A DNA stretch of 57,015 nt, from the NCBI GenBank assembly GCA_021325515.1, contig JAJPHC010000042.1, positions 1 through 57,015 of the forward strand, in the 5' to 3' direction. The notes beneath the pieces are model-generated. The model was not told the origin of the DNA, ran no database searches, and worked only from the letters and a program-made list of their open reading frames with translations. Made by a program: the position numbers and the translations under genes. Origin of the DNA: Acidobacteriota bacterium (GTDB taxonomy: Bacteria; Acidobacteriota; Thermoanaerobaculia; Gp7-AA8). The stretch's first letter is position 1. Each line of letters begins with the position of its first letter. Below are positions 29,989 through 39,228 of this stretch, piece after piece.

Positions 29989-32640
29989 TTACTCGCGCAT
30001 CGTCTTCGTCAGCGCCGTCCAGTTGGCGATCAACTGCAGCGCGTCGGAGCCGTTATCGCGAATGGGATCGGCGATCAGAAAGCGTCCGTCGGGCGACACG
30101 TCGTACGGGAGAAACGTCGTCGAGAGCCGCGAGCGAAGCTCGAACAACGGCTTTGGATCGCCGGCCTGCAGCGTCGCGCCGATCGACACCGGCACCGACA
30201 TCACCTTCCGGTCCGGGCTGATGTAGAAAATGTGATCGCCTTTCGATGACCAGCGCGGCGCCGCACCGCCGCTGGTCGAGATCTGCCACTTCCCCGCTCG
30301 GCCGATCGCCTGCGCGTACACCTCGGAGCGGCCCGACTCGTTCGATGTGTAGAGGAACCACTCACCATCCGGCGCGAAGGCCGCAGGCACTTCGGTGAAC
30401 GGCGATTCGATCAGCGGCGTCGCCTTCTTCGTATTCACGTTGAAGAGCCAGACATCGTTCACCACTTTTTTCTTGGGATTGTGGAGACCGACGAGCAGAT
30501 CGCCATTCTTCGACCACGCGAGCGGGATGCGCTGCGAGTCCGCTTCCCATGCCGCCTGTTCCGCGCCCGATCCGAGTGTCGCCTTCGTGACGATGTCGAT
30601 GGCCGGCGGCTTTCTCGCGGCCCCATAGGCGAAGATCTGTCCATCGGGCGACCAGGCACCGCCGAAGATATCCGCATTGCCGAATGTGAAGCGGCTGGCC
30701 GTCGCGCGCGTGAGGTCCATCATCCAGACCGACGACTTGTCCGATGAGTCGGCGATCTCCGCGGCGACGCGCTTTCCATCGGGCGAGAACGCGACGAAGA
30801 CATACTGCGCGGCATCACCGATGCGGCCGAGGTCGTGGCCGTTCTCGTCGAACCAGGTGAGCTGGGACTTGAGTGCGCCTCTCGCGATGGCGATGAAGTC
30901 TTTGTTCGCCGCGTAATTCGCGCTCGCGGTGCCGCCGATGTAGGAGATGTTCTCCGCGAGCGGCACCGATTCGCCTGTCAGCGCCATCTTTCCGGTGTCG
31001 AAGGCCTGCGCAAGGAGTGTCCGGTGGCGTGTGAAGAGCAGATAGCCGTTCACATACGCGGGCTGACCGGAGGCCTGGACGACGCGCGTGCGCGACTTCG
31101 AGCCGAGAGTCGTCAGCCACACGATGCTCTCCTCGGGATCCTCGGCGCGGGCCAGATAGAGGAAATGCTTTCCGTCAGGAAGGAACCACGGCCAGCGATG
31201 ATCCGCCTCGCCGCCGCCGGTGTCGACGTCGGTGATCTTCACCGGCTTCTCGCCGGTGGCGACGGTGCGATAGATCCCATCGCGAACGATCGAGAAGAGA
31301 ATGACGTCGTCTTTGCTCCAGGTGCCGCCGCGTGCGGGCTGCGCTTCGCAGATCGTCTGGGCCGGTCCTCCGCTCGCATCGATTCGCCGCAATTTCCCTC
31401 CGGCGAAGAATGCGATCTGCCGGCTGTCCGCGGACCAGAAGGGATAGCTGGCGTCTTCCGTTCCCGTCAGGACCTGCGCGATCGGATTCGCCAGCGTACG
31501 AACCCACAGCATCGGCTGGCCATTCACCTCGGCGATGAAGACGAGCTTCCGGCCGTCCGGTGAGAGTTGCATCGGGCCTTCACCGAGAATGAACGGCGAG
31601 TTGTCCGGCGGGAGAATCGCAGACTCGACCGGCGACGGCGTTCGCGTTCGACTGCGATACGCCGCAATGCTCAGCGGTATCAGCAACGCGACCGCCAGCG
31701 CGGCCACACTCCACGCAAGCCATTCACGATGCTTGCGGCGCATCGCGATCGGTGCGGCGACAGAGACTTGCGAGCCGGCCTCGCTGATCCAGCGCAGTTC
31801 CTCGGCGACATCCTGCGCGCTCTGCCAGCGATCGTCCGGATCCTTCTCCAGGCAGCGGCTCACGACATGCTCGAGCGCGGGCGGAGTCATCGGCTGCGTC
31901 TCCGTGATCGAGCGCGGCTGCGCGGAAACGATCGCGGCGATCAGCGACGTGCGGTTCTTTCCCTGAAACGCGCGCTGTCCCGTCGCCATCTCATAGAGGA
32001 CGGCGCCAAGCGCAAAGATGTCGCTGCGCGCATCCGCCTCCGCCCCCTCGAGCTGCTCCGGCGCCATGTACTGGAAGGTGCCGAGGATCGTCCCTTCCTG
32101 GGTGAGAGGCTTGTGCTCCGTCGCACCGTCGATCTGCATCGTCGACGTGGAGACGAACGCCGAGTCGAGCGATTTCGCGAGACCGAAGTCGAGCAGCTTC
32201 ACGCCGTTCTTCGTCAGCATGACGTTGCCCGGCTTCAGATCGCGATGCACGATGCCTGCGCGATGCGCCTTGCCGAGCGCTTCGGCGAGTTGTGCGCCGA
32301 AGCGGATGACTTCCGGCAGCGGCAGCGGGCCCTTTGCGAGACGATCGGCGAGCGACTCTCCCTCCAGCAGCTCCATGACGAGATAGCTGATGCCGTTGTC
32401 GTTGCCGACGTCGTGCAGTGTGCAGATGTTGGGATGCGAGAGCTGCGAGATCGTCTTCGCCTCGCGCTCGAAGCGGATCTGCAACTGGGCATTCTTCGAG
32501 AATTCGTGAGGAAGAATCTTGACCGCGACCGCGCGATCGAGCCGCGTATCGCGCGCCTTGAAGACCTCCCCCATCCCGCCCGCGCCAATCCGCGAGACGA
32601 TCTCATACGGCCCAAGAAGCGTGCCGCTCGCAATATCCAT
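29989..32640 (-). CDS. membrane Ser/Thr protein kinase with extracytoplasmic WD40-like (PD40/TolB) propeller
   Basis: An 883-residue protein. The kinase domain (~10-285) has GAGGMGEVF, catalytic Lys41 (AVKIL), VHRDLKPGN (131-139), DFG (151-153) and YMAPEQ, so it looks active. A transmembrane helix spans ~308-327. The C-terminal ~520 residues form a TolB/PD40 beta-propeller (repeated SPDG blades, e.g. LSPDGRKLVFIAEVNG, FSPDGKRVAAEIAD). This architecture is very abundant in Acidobacteriota and is thought to sense external cues. A 42-bp-arm inverted repeat lies just upstream of its start. Confidence 0.93.
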   Translation of the reverse strand: MDIASGTLLGPYEIVSRIGAGGMGEVFKARDTRLDRAVAVKILPHEFSKNAQLQIRFEREAKTISQLSHPNICTLHDVGNDNGISYLVMELLEGESLADRLAKGPLPLPEVIRFGAQLAEALGKAHRAGIVHRDLKPGNVMLTKNGVKLLDFGLAKSLDSAFVSTSTMQIDGATEHKPLTQEGTILGTFQYMAPEQLEGAEADARSDIFALGAVLYEMATGQRAFQGKNRTSLIAAIVSAQPRSITETQPMTPPALEHVVSRCLEKDPDDRWQSAQDVAEELRWISEAGSQVSVAAPIAMRRKHREWLAWSVAALAVALLIPLSIAAYRSRTRTPSPVESAILPPDNSPFILGEGPMQLSPDGRKLVFIAEVNGQPMLWVRTLANPIAQVLTGTEDASYPFWSADSRQIAFFAGGKLRRIDASGGPAQTICEAQPARGGTWSKDDVILFSIVRDGIYRTVATGEKPVKITDVDTGGGEADHRWPWFLPDGKHFLYLARAEDPEESIVWLTTLGSKSRTRVVQASGQPAYVNGYLLFTRHRTLLAQAFDTGKMALTGESVPLAENISYIGGTASANYAANKDFIAIARGALKSQLTWFDENGHDLGRIGDAAQYVFVAFSPDGKRVAAEIADSSDKSSVWMMDLTRATASRFTFGNADIFGGAWSPDGQIFAYGAARKPPAIDIVTKATLGSGAEQAAWEADSQRIPLAWSKNGDLLVGLHNPKKKVVNDVWLFNVNTKKATPLIESPFTEVPAAFAPDGEWFLYTSNESGRSEVYAQAIGRAGKWQISTSGGAAPRWSSKGDHIFYISPDRKVMSVPVSIGATLQAGDPKPLFELRSRLSTTFLPYDVSPDGRFLIADPIRDNGSDALQLIANWTALTKTMRE

Positions 32641-32657
32641 GAGGGATCTCGACTATC

Positions 32658-32752
32658 TTAAGTTGGTTTTCGGGGGTCACACCTGGAAAATCAACTTAAC
32701 GAATCCACAGTTAAGTTGATTTTCCAGGTGTGACCCCCGAAAACCAACTTAA
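32658..32752. repeat. 95-bp perfect inverted repeat, 42-bp arms
   Basis: Arms at 32658-32699 and 32711-32752 are perfect reverse complements around an 11-nt spacer. Each arm itself begins TTAAGTTG and ends CAACTTAA, so the element consists of two head-to-head 42-bp units with 8-bp terminal inverted repeats. The base composition is AT-richer than the surroundings. It lies between the divergent kinase and DHFR-like genes. Confidence 0.95.
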
Positions 32753-32779
32753 CGGCCTCGCGGAACCAAAGGAGACTCC

Positions 32780-33430
32780 TTGTCCAAATTACGCGTTCTC
32801 TGTTTTTCCACTTCCCTCGATGGCTTCAGTGCCGGGCCCAACCAGTCGCTCGAGCATCCGCTCGGCGTGGGCGGACCGGAGATGTTCGAGTGGTTCTTCC
32901 ACACGCGCACGTTCCAGGCAATGCACGGCTGCGGCGACGGTGGTGAGCAATGTATCGACGACGAATTCGCGGCCAGAAGCTTCGAGAATGTCGGAGCGTG
33001 GATCATGGGCCGCAACATGTTCGGCCCCGTCCGCGGGCCCTGGCCTGACGAGAGCTGGCAGGGATGGTGGGGCGAGGAACCGCCGTACCACGTGCCGGTC
33101 TTCGTGCTGACGCATCACGCGCGCGCGCCGCTCACGATGAAGGGAGGAACGGTGTTCCACTTCGTGACGGGCGGAATCGATGAAGCGCTGCAACGCGCGC
33201 GCGAGGCCGCGGGCGATCGGGACATCCGCATCGGCGGCGGCGTGTCGACGATCCGCCAATATCTGCAGGCGGGCCTCTTCGACGATCTTCACCTCGTCGT
33301 CGCCCCCGTCCTCCTCGGCGCTGGCGAACATCTGATGCAGGGGCTCGACCTGCGCGCACTTGGCTACGAGTGCACCGAGCACGCCGCCGGCCATCGCGCG
33401 GCGGCTCATGTCATTCTGCAGAAGAAGTGA
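32780..33430 (+). CDS. dihydrofolate reductase family (RibD C-terminal-like) protein
   Basis: A 216-residue protein of the RibD_C/DHFR-like superfamily: N-terminal LRVLCFSTSLDGFSAGPNQS, then GAWIMGRNMFGPVRGPW, VFVLTHHARAPL, and IRIGGGVSTIRQYLQAGLFDDLHLVVAPVLLGAG. These are standard elements of the family often annotated 'dihydrofolate reductase family protein' that lacks clear DHFR specificity. The TTG start at 32780 has AAAGGAG upstream. It is the first of a run of small plus-strand genes. Confidence 0.88.
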   Translation: MSKLRVLCFSTSLDGFSAGPNQSLEHPLGVGGPEMFEWFFHTRTFQAMHGCGDGGEQCIDDEFAARSFENVGAWIMGRNMFGPVRGPWPDESWQGWWGEEPPYHVPVFVLTHHARAPLTMKGGTVFHFVTGGIDEALQRAREAAGDRDIRIGGGVSTIRQYLQAGLFDDLHLVVAPVLLGAGEHLMQGLDLRALGYECTEHAAGHRAAAHVILQKK

Positions 33431-33479
33431 TGCTACGATCGCTGCGATCCCGAACCAAGGAACATCGAAAGGAGAGTCC

Positions 33480-33920
33480 ATGAAACGTGTGTCGCTGCTT
33501 CTTGTGCTGTCACTTCTCTTCGTCTTCAACGCGATCGCCTCGGATGCCGCGAAGAATCTCGCCAAACTCGACGACGAGTGGTCGAAGGCTGCCGCCGCGA
33601 AAGACATCGACAAGGTTTCCTCTTTCTATGCGGAGGATGCGATGGTGTATCCGCCGAACGCGCCGGTCGTGAGTGGCCGCGCCGAGGCGAAGAAGGCGTG
33701 GGCAGCGATGCTCGCCGATCCGAGCATGTCGCTGAGCTGGAAGACCACGCACTCCGAAGTTCAGGGCGACCTCGGATTCACGAGCGGCACGTATGAAGCC
33801 TCCTTCAAAGTCGACGGCAAGCCGATGACGGAGAAGGGGAAGTACCTCTGCGTCTGGAAGAAGCAGAAGGACGGCTCCTGGAAAGCGGCGCACGATATCT
33901 GGAACTCTGACGCGAAATAG
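33480..33920 (+). CDS. secreted SnoaL/NTF2-like (DUF4440) protein
   Basis: A 146-residue protein with a signal peptide (KRVSLLLVLSLLFVFNAIAS) and a DUF4440-type NTF2 fold (KLDDEWSKAAAAKDIDKVSSFYAEDAMVYPP; GKYLCVWKKQKDGSWKAAHDIWN). These folds bind small ligands or act as minor enzymes; the function here is unknown. A GGAGAG ribosome-binding site precedes the ATG at 33480. Confidence 0.85.
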   Translation: MKRVSLLLVLSLLFVFNAIASDAAKNLAKLDDEWSKAAAAKDIDKVSSFYAEDAMVYPPNAPVVSGRAEAKKAWAAMLADPSMSLSWKTTHSEVQGDLGFTSGTYEASFKVDGKPMTEKGKYLCVWKKQKDGSWKAAHDIWNSDAK

Positions 33921-33926
33921 TGTTTG

Positions 33927-33961
33927 TCGCGGGCTCGCGGAAGCGCGGGCCCGCGGTAGAG
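33927..33961. repeat. 35-bp CGCGGGCTCGCGG repeat, copy 1
   Basis: Two CGCGGGC-CGCGG blocks ending GTAGAG, directly upstream of the DCC gene. A near-identical copy in the same orientation lies at 34837-34871, so the pair brackets the DCC and OsmC genes. Confidence 0.7.
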
Positions 33962-33970
33962 TCTCTGTTG

Positions 33971-34378
33971 ATGGATTCCCCCCAAAAGCCGGTCGTCTTC
34001 TTCGATGGCGTCTGTGCGATGTGCAACGGCCTCGTCAACTTCCTGTTGAAGGCCGACCGTCAGCAGCGGCTCCTCTTCGCGCCGTTGCAGGGACCGACCG
34101 CGCAGCAACTCCTTCCTCCCCTCTCCGACAAGTCGGCGGAATGGTCGATGCTCTACGTCGATGCGGATGGAGTGCGCGACAAGTCGGATGCAGCGCTCGC
34201 GGTCGGGCGGCAGCTCGGCGGAATCTGGTCTCTTCTGAGCATGCTCGCGCGCCTCGTGCCGCGATTCATCCGCGACGCGGTCTATCGCTTCATCGCGAGG
34301 AATCGCTATTCGTGGTTCGGTAAGAAGGATGCCTGCAGGATCCCGACTCCCGAGGAGCGAGAACGGTTTCTTCCGTGA
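33971..34378 (+). CDS. thiol-disulfide oxidoreductase DCC family protein
   Basis: A 135-residue protein with the family signature near the N-terminus: FFDGVCAMCNGLVNFLL (the DxxCxxC motif, Cys15 and Cys18) and the second conserved segment ALAVGRQLGGIWSLLSMLARLVPRFIRDAVYRFIARNRYSWFG. The thioredoxin-like fold suggests thiol-disulfide exchange; partners are unknown. The start at 33971 gives the standard N-terminus. It is followed by OsmC after 29 bases. Confidence 0.92.
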   Translation: MDSPQKPVVFFDGVCAMCNGLVNFLLKADRQQRLLFAPLQGPTAQQLLPPLSDKSAEWSMLYVDADGVRDKSDAALAVGRQLGGIWSLLSMLARLVPRFIRDAVYRFIARNRYSWFGKKDACRIPTPEERERFLP

Positions 34379-34407
34379 TTAGAATGCCTCCGCAAAAAGG
34401 AGACGCA

Positions 34408-34833
34408 ATGAAGCGGAAGGCATCGGCAGTCTGGAACGGAACACTCAAAGAGGGGAAAGGATCGATCTCGACGGAGAGCGGTCTGCTCCAGAGCGCGCAG
34501 TACTCGTTCGGCACACGATTCGAAAATGGTCCGGGAACGAATCCCGAGGAATTGATCGCCGCGGCGCATGCGGGATGTTTCTCGATGGCGCTGTCGGCAC
34601 AGTTGACGACGGCGGGCACGCCGCCGGAGCGCATCGCAACGACGGCCACGGTGACGATGGAGAAGAAGGACGCCGGCTTCACCGTGACGCAGGTGCATCT
34701 CGATGTGACCGCGAAGGTGCCGGGCGCAACGAAGGAAGCGTTCGATACCGCGGCGGGAAATGCGAAGGCCGGATGCCCGATCTCGCGGCTGCTCAACGCA
34801 GAGATCACGATGACCGCGACGCTGGAGTCGTAG
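34408..34833 (+). CDS. osmC: OsmC family peroxidase
   Basis: A 141-residue OsmC-like protein. Redox cysteines are Cys57 (AAAHAGCFSM) and Cys123 (KAGCPISRLL), both in conserved contexts, so it should reduce organic hydroperoxides. MKRKASAVWNGTLKEGKG is the typical start, with AAAAAGGAG upstream of ATG 34408. Together with the DCC gene it forms a small redox cassette. Confidence 0.92.
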   Translation: MKRKASAVWNGTLKEGKGSISTESGLLQSAQYSFGTRFENGPGTNPEELIAAAHAGCFSMALSAQLTTAGTPPERIATTATVTMEKKDAGFTVTQVHLDVTAKVPGATKEAFDTAAGNAKAGCPISRLLNAEITMTATLES

Positions 34834-34836
34834 GAT

Positions 34837-34871
34837 CCGCGGGCTCGCGGTCACGCGGGCTCGCGGTAGAG
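34837..34871. repeat. 35-bp CGCGGGCTCGCGG repeat, copy 2
   Basis: Second copy of the element at 33927-33961, differing at a few positions; it lies in the 59-bp interval between the convergent OsmC and VWA genes and may fold as a hairpin. Confidence 0.7.
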
Positions 34872-34892
34872 CACGAACCGCATCGGCCATGC

Positions 34893-37589
34893 TCAGCGCT
34901 TGCCTCGCTGCTTGGCGCGATCGAGCGCGTCGAGCAGCGGATTCACTTCGGGCAGCGGCTCGGGCTTCTCCCCGGACTGAGGTGCAACGGATGGTTGGGG
35001 TGCCGGCGCGGCCTGCGGCTTCGGCGCGCGAGGACGGACAGCACGTCCTGCCTCCGCGCGCAGAATCAGGAAACCGGTGCGGCGCTCCAGTGTTTCGAGC
35101 AGCAGCAGCACGATCGCTGCACCGATGAGCCACGGCGCGAGCGGCACCGGCTGTTTCTTTCGCGCCAGGTCGTGCCATACCTCATCCACCGCGAGGCGCT
35201 CCTTCCCTCCCGTCGCGCGCGCCAGCTTCTCCATCGTCCGCCGCCCCGCGTCGCCGTCATTCGGCGCGTACTCCGGCGAATACGGCAGACGCACCGCGGG
35301 CAGCGCCACGTGACCGGCGCCCGGCACGTCAACGGATGAGAGATAGGTCTCATCGCCGTGCAGCGGAATCTCGACGCTCAGCTCATCGGGCGAGATCCAC
35401 TTCATCTTCGACTTCGCCACCGCCGGCGCAGCTCCCGGCAATCCGGACAGCGTCGTCACCGCCGGCACCTGCACGACACTCGCGTTCGTCCGTTCCGGAT
35501 CGAGTTGCAGGGAGATGCGGCACGCGCCGTTCGAGACCTGCTGCGTGACGAGCATGTCTCCCGGCAGCGGCGACTCCCCGTTCGCGAGCCAGCGGACGAG
35601 ACTCGAATGAAAGCTGCCGATGTCGCTCCACGCGCCGAGCGCGCCGGTCAGTTCGCCATCGGCTTCGCCGGTGTACGCAATGACGCGGCCGAGGCCCGCC
35701 TGCCACGACGCGACGAACGGTGCGTGATACTCGTCCGCCGTCAGCACCGCCGGCGACGCGCCATCGCGCAGGTAACAGAGATTGAATCCTCCCGCCGGAG
35801 GCGGTGTGAACATTCGCCCGCTCATCGACGTCAATGCGGCGGTCGCCTGCAGCGGCACGGGCGTGTCGATCATCGCACTGCGCGCGACGATGAACGTGTC
35901 CTGCGCAAAAATGCGCGGCAGATCCTCCGCGTCTTCGGTGAAGTAGATCTGTCCGCCGCCGCGGCGCGCGATGTCGCGCAGGAGCTCCGCGTCGCTGTCC
36001 TTATCGGTTCCTAGGCCGACGACGGAGATCGTGATGTTGGCCTTCGCACACGCATCGAGCAGCCTCTTGTAATCGCCCGGCTCCTCGGAATCGTTCGCGT
36101 CGGCGAAGAGGAGGATGTGCCGCGTCTGCGATTTCGCCGTGACGAGCATGTTCGCCGACGCGGCGAGCGCCTCGTAGATGAAGATGCCGCCGCCTTCCGA
36201 TTCGACGGAGAGGATCTTCCTGCGCAGCACGTCCTCGCGCCCTTCGACCGGATCGAGATCGGCGACGATGTGCGCCGCGCTGTCGACGGCGATCACGCCC
36301 AGTTCATCCTGCGGCGAGAGCATGTCGAGCACCTGCACGGCGCTCAGATCGGCGAGCTGGATCTTCGTGCGGCCATGTCCCGCTTCCATCGCCATCGAGC
36401 CGGAGCGATCCATCGTGATGACGATCGACATCCGCAGCTTGCGATGCTCGCGGCGCAGCTCCATCGAAACAGGAAGCACCGGCTCGAGCGGCGATTTGAA
36501 ATAGCCGCCCGCTGCGAACGAGCTGCGCCCGCCGGTGACCATCAACCCGCCGCCTGCGTTCGTGACCCACGAAGCGAGCGTGCGCATTCCGTTCACACCG
36601 ACCTCGCTCGCCGGCACGTTCTCGAGAATCACCGCCGAGTAATTGCTGAGCGTGTCGAGGCTCCACGCCGGATGTGCATCGCTCTGCACCGCGACTCCGG
36701 ATGCAGCGAGGCGTTGGGCATAGTGCGAGCCCGGCGATCCTGAGACGAGGAGCACCGGCTTCGATCCGCTCACGCCGACGAGAAATCGCGCGTGATTGTT
36801 CTCCGGCACCGGATCGTTCTCGCCTCCTACCTCGAGCGTGTACGAGAGGAGGCCGCCGCTCGCGGCACGATCACGAAATGCGATCGGATTCGCGCCGGGC
36901 ACGAAGTGCTGTCTGCCTTGCGCAATGACTGCGCCGCCGCGCTTGAGGACGACGTTCGCATCGCCGCCGGCCGGCGACCGAATCGTGGCGCGGATGACGA
37001 ACGCTTCGCCGGAGGCGACGGTTGCCGGGGCGTCGATCCGCTCGATCGCGAGATCGGATGCCGACGAGCGCTCCACGAGCCGGTAGTCGATCGCCACGCC
37101 GCGATCGGCGGCGAGCAGCATCGCGGCGGATGGATCCTGCCCGCTCCATCGCCCGTCGCTGAGCAGCACGATGCGGCCCGGCGCATTCGGCGGAATCAGC
37201 GAAAGCGCCGTCTCGAGTCCTCGCTGCAGATTCGACTCGGGACGATTGGGCGGCATCGCGAAATTCTCCGAGGCCTCGACCTGCGCCTCGCTGCCGAAAG
37301 AAACGATCTGCAGATTCGAGCCCGCCGGCTTCTTCTTCCGGATCGTCTTCGTGAGCTCGTTCTCGAGCGCGCCGGCATCGCGCGGCATCGACAGACTCCG
37401 GTCGGCGACGACGACGACCGTTCCTTCGCGGCTCGGCAGATCGAGCGCGATCCCGCTCATCGCAAGCAGAAGCGCGATGGAGATCGCGAGCCGCAGCCCG
37501 AAGCGCAGGCGCGAAGCCGGCGGCCACGCGATGAACGCCATCGCCAGCGGCAGCGCGAGCAGGAGCCAGATGGGATGGGTAAATGTCAC
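34893..37589 (-). CDS. large membrane protein with two VWA domains and a GATase-like domain
   Basis: An 898-residue protein: two N-terminal membrane helices, a VWA domain (~58-170; MIDAS DRSLSM at 63), a class-I amidotransferase-like Rossmann domain (~275-370; VLLVSGSPGSHYAQRL, YSAVILENVPA) lacking obvious catalytic Cys, a second VWA domain (~390-560; ITMDRSGSMAM), and a C-terminal membrane helix (LAPWLIGAAIVLLLLETL) with a Pro-rich tail. Such proteins occur in MoxR/DUF58 clusters, presumably binding metal-dependent partners. It is the last gene of the eight-gene operon, four bases after the BatA-like gene. Confidence 0.8.
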   Translation of the reverse strand: MTFTHPIWLLLALPLAMAFIAWPPASRLRFGLRLAISIALLLAMSGIALDLPSREGTVVVVADRSLSMPRDAGALENELTKTIRKKKPAGSNLQIVSFGSEAQVEASENFAMPPNRPESNLQRGLETALSLIPPNAPGRIVLLSDGRWSGQDPSAAMLLAADRGVAIDYRLVERSSASDLAIERIDAPATVASGEAFVIRATIRSPAGGDANVVLKRGGAVIAQGRQHFVPGANPIAFRDRAASGGLLSYTLEVGGENDPVPENNHARFLVGVSGSKPVLLVSGSPGSHYAQRLAASGVAVQSDAHPAWSLDTLSNYSAVILENVPASEVGVNGMRTLASWVTNAGGGLMVTGGRSSFAAGGYFKSPLEPVLPVSMELRREHRKLRMSIVITMDRSGSMAMEAGHGRTKIQLADLSAVQVLDMLSPQDELGVIAVDSAAHIVADLDPVEGREDVLRRKILSVESEGGGIFIYEALAASANMLVTAKSQTRHILLFADANDSEEPGDYKRLLDACAKANITISVVGLGTDKDSDAELLRDIARRGGGQIYFTEDAEDLPRIFAQDTFIVARSAMIDTPVPLQATAALTSMSGRMFTPPPAGGFNLCYLRDGASPAVLTADEYHAPFVASWQAGLGRVIAYTGEADGELTGALGAWSDIGSFHSSLVRWLANGESPLPGDMLVTQQVSNGACRISLQLDPERTNASVVQVPAVTTLSGLPGAAPAVAKSKMKWISPDELSVEIPLHGDETYLSSVDVPGAGHVALPAVRLPYSPEYAPNDGDAGRRTMEKLARATGGKERLAVDEVWHDLARKKQPVPLAPWLIGAAIVLLLLETLERRTGFLILRAEAGRAVRPRAPKPQAAPAPQPSVAPQSGEKPEPLPEVNPLLDALDRAKQRGKR

Positions 37590-37593
37590 GCCG

Positions 37594-39228
37594 TCACCTG
37601 GAAGTCACCTTCATGTGCAGCGCGAGCACTCCCAGTGCGGCGAGAAGAAAGAGCCACGCTACGTCGTCAAAGCCGGCGCGCAGCAGCGACGACTCCGTCC
37701 ATCCGTTCCACGTGCCTGACGTCGCGTGCGAAAGATCGGATTCCTCCGGATTGAGTGCGTTGCACGCGAACTGATAGCGATCGCTTCCCGCGCTCACGGT
37801 CCAGAGTCCGGGCCGCGATGCGCCGATCGCGAGCGTGTGAGCGCCGCGCGCGGCTGCCATCGTGCGAGCCGGTGCGCCGGGCGGTTCGATCCGCGCGCTC
37901 TCCGCGCGCGGCGGAAGCACGAGCTCCGTCACGGCACCGTGCACGATGTTCGACGCGTGAAAACCGGGGCTCGCGTCACTGCGCATCTCGACGAGATTCC
38001 AGATCAGCGCAGGCCACGCCGGCGAACGCTGCAGCGTGGAGAGCGCAGGATCGAGGCGCATGCGGATATGGCGCGCATCGTCCGTCACGAGCGGTCGATT
38101 GCCGGCGAGAATCACCGGCGTGCCGGGCATCGCTCCATCCGGCGCAGTCCAGAGCACGCCGTCGAGATCGACGCCCGCCGTCAGCGGATGCGTGCGATCG
38201 AGAAGGAACGGACCGGCGTGCGTCGTCCCCTTTCCGCCACTCACCAGTTCGAGGATCCACTCGCCGCTGTGCCCCGGCTTGTCCGTGATCAACAGCGATC
38301 CGCCCGGCGTGATGAGCGCGCGTCCGCTCGCATCGAGCGCATGCTCGAGGTCGCGCTTCAGTGCTTCACTCGCGATGTCGAGGGAGACCGCGACAGGCGG
38401 CCGCCGCTCCGGCAGGAGGATCACGCGATTGTCGAACGGCGCTGCATCATCGGACAGCCGTGCTTCGACCACGCCTGTTCCTTCCGGCAGCTCGATCGTG
38501 AGATTGTCCTGCGCAATCCTCCGCTTCAGCAGAGTCTTTCCGCCGGCGATGATCGACAGCTCCGTGGCGGCATTGCCTCCGATGCCGAGCATGATGCGAT
38601 CCCGCCCCGCGCGCGATCGGGACGCGGCGATGAAGCCGGCGTTCTTCTCCGGCTGTCCGAACGCGCGCCACCGGATGCGCGGACCGGGAGCGCGCGGCGG
38701 CGCATGATCGGTCACGATCATGACCAGCGCATCAGGTCCGGCGAGCTGCGCCGCGAACGCGAGAGCGGCATCGAGATTCGCCGCCGGCGCGTTGCACGAC
38801 CACTGATCGAGCGGCGCGAGCTGCGGCGTCTCGCCGGCGAGGATGAATCGCACAGGATCGTACTGTCCGTCGAGCACCTCTCGCTTCAGAAAATCGCGCG
38901 CCCGCTGCTGCGCAGTCGAATGCGATCCCGCCTGCATCGACAGCGAGTCATCGAGGACGACGAGGAGAGGCCGCCGATGCGAGACGCGCGGCAGGATCGG
39001 ACCGGCGAGTGCGATGACGAGCAGCAGCAATGCCGCCGCTTCGAGCCAGAAGGTCAGCGGCAGGCGGAGGAACTCGCGCTTCGTTCCCCCGGTCGCCGGG
39101 CGCTCCAGCAGCGACCAGAGCATGAGGCTCGAGACCTGCCGCACGCGCGGCCGCCGGTGAAAGAGGTAGATGACCGCGAGGATGGGAATCGTGATCAACC
39201 CGGCGAGCGCGCCGATGGAGGTCAGCAT
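37594..39228 (-). CDS. BatA-like membrane protein with VWA domain
   Basis: A 544-residue protein. The N-terminal ~80 residues match the BatA/aerotolerance domain (LAGLITIPILAVIYLFHRRPRVRQVSSLMLWSLL), followed by VWA elements (LLVVLDDSLSMQ) and a C-terminal membrane helix (DDVAWLFLLAALGVLALHM). It probably cooperates with the MoxR ATPase and the DUF58 protein. Its start overlaps the DUF58 stop by seven bases. Confidence 0.85.
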   Translation of the reverse strand: MLTSIGALAGLITIPILAVIYLFHRRPRVRQVSSLMLWSLLERPATGGTKREFLRLPLTFWLEAAALLLLVIALAGPILPRVSHRRPLLVVLDDSLSMQAGSHSTAQQRARDFLKREVLDGQYDPVRFILAGETPQLAPLDQWSCNAPAANLDAALAFAAQLAGPDALVMIVTDHAPPRAPGPRIRWRAFGQPEKNAGFIAASRSRAGRDRIMLGIGGNAATELSIIAGGKTLLKRRIAQDNLTIELPEGTGVVEARLSDDAAPFDNRVILLPERRPPVAVSLDIASEALKRDLEHALDASGRALITPGGSLLITDKPGHSGEWILELVSGGKGTTHAGPFLLDRTHPLTAGVDLDGVLWTAPDGAMPGTPVILAGNRPLVTDDARHIRMRLDPALSTLQRSPAWPALIWNLVEMRSDASPGFHASNIVHGAVTELVLPPRAESARIEPPGAPARTMAAARGAHTLAIGASRPGLWTVSAGSDRYQFACNALNPEESDLSHATSGTWNGWTESSLLRAGFDDVAWLFLLAALGVLALHMKVTSR

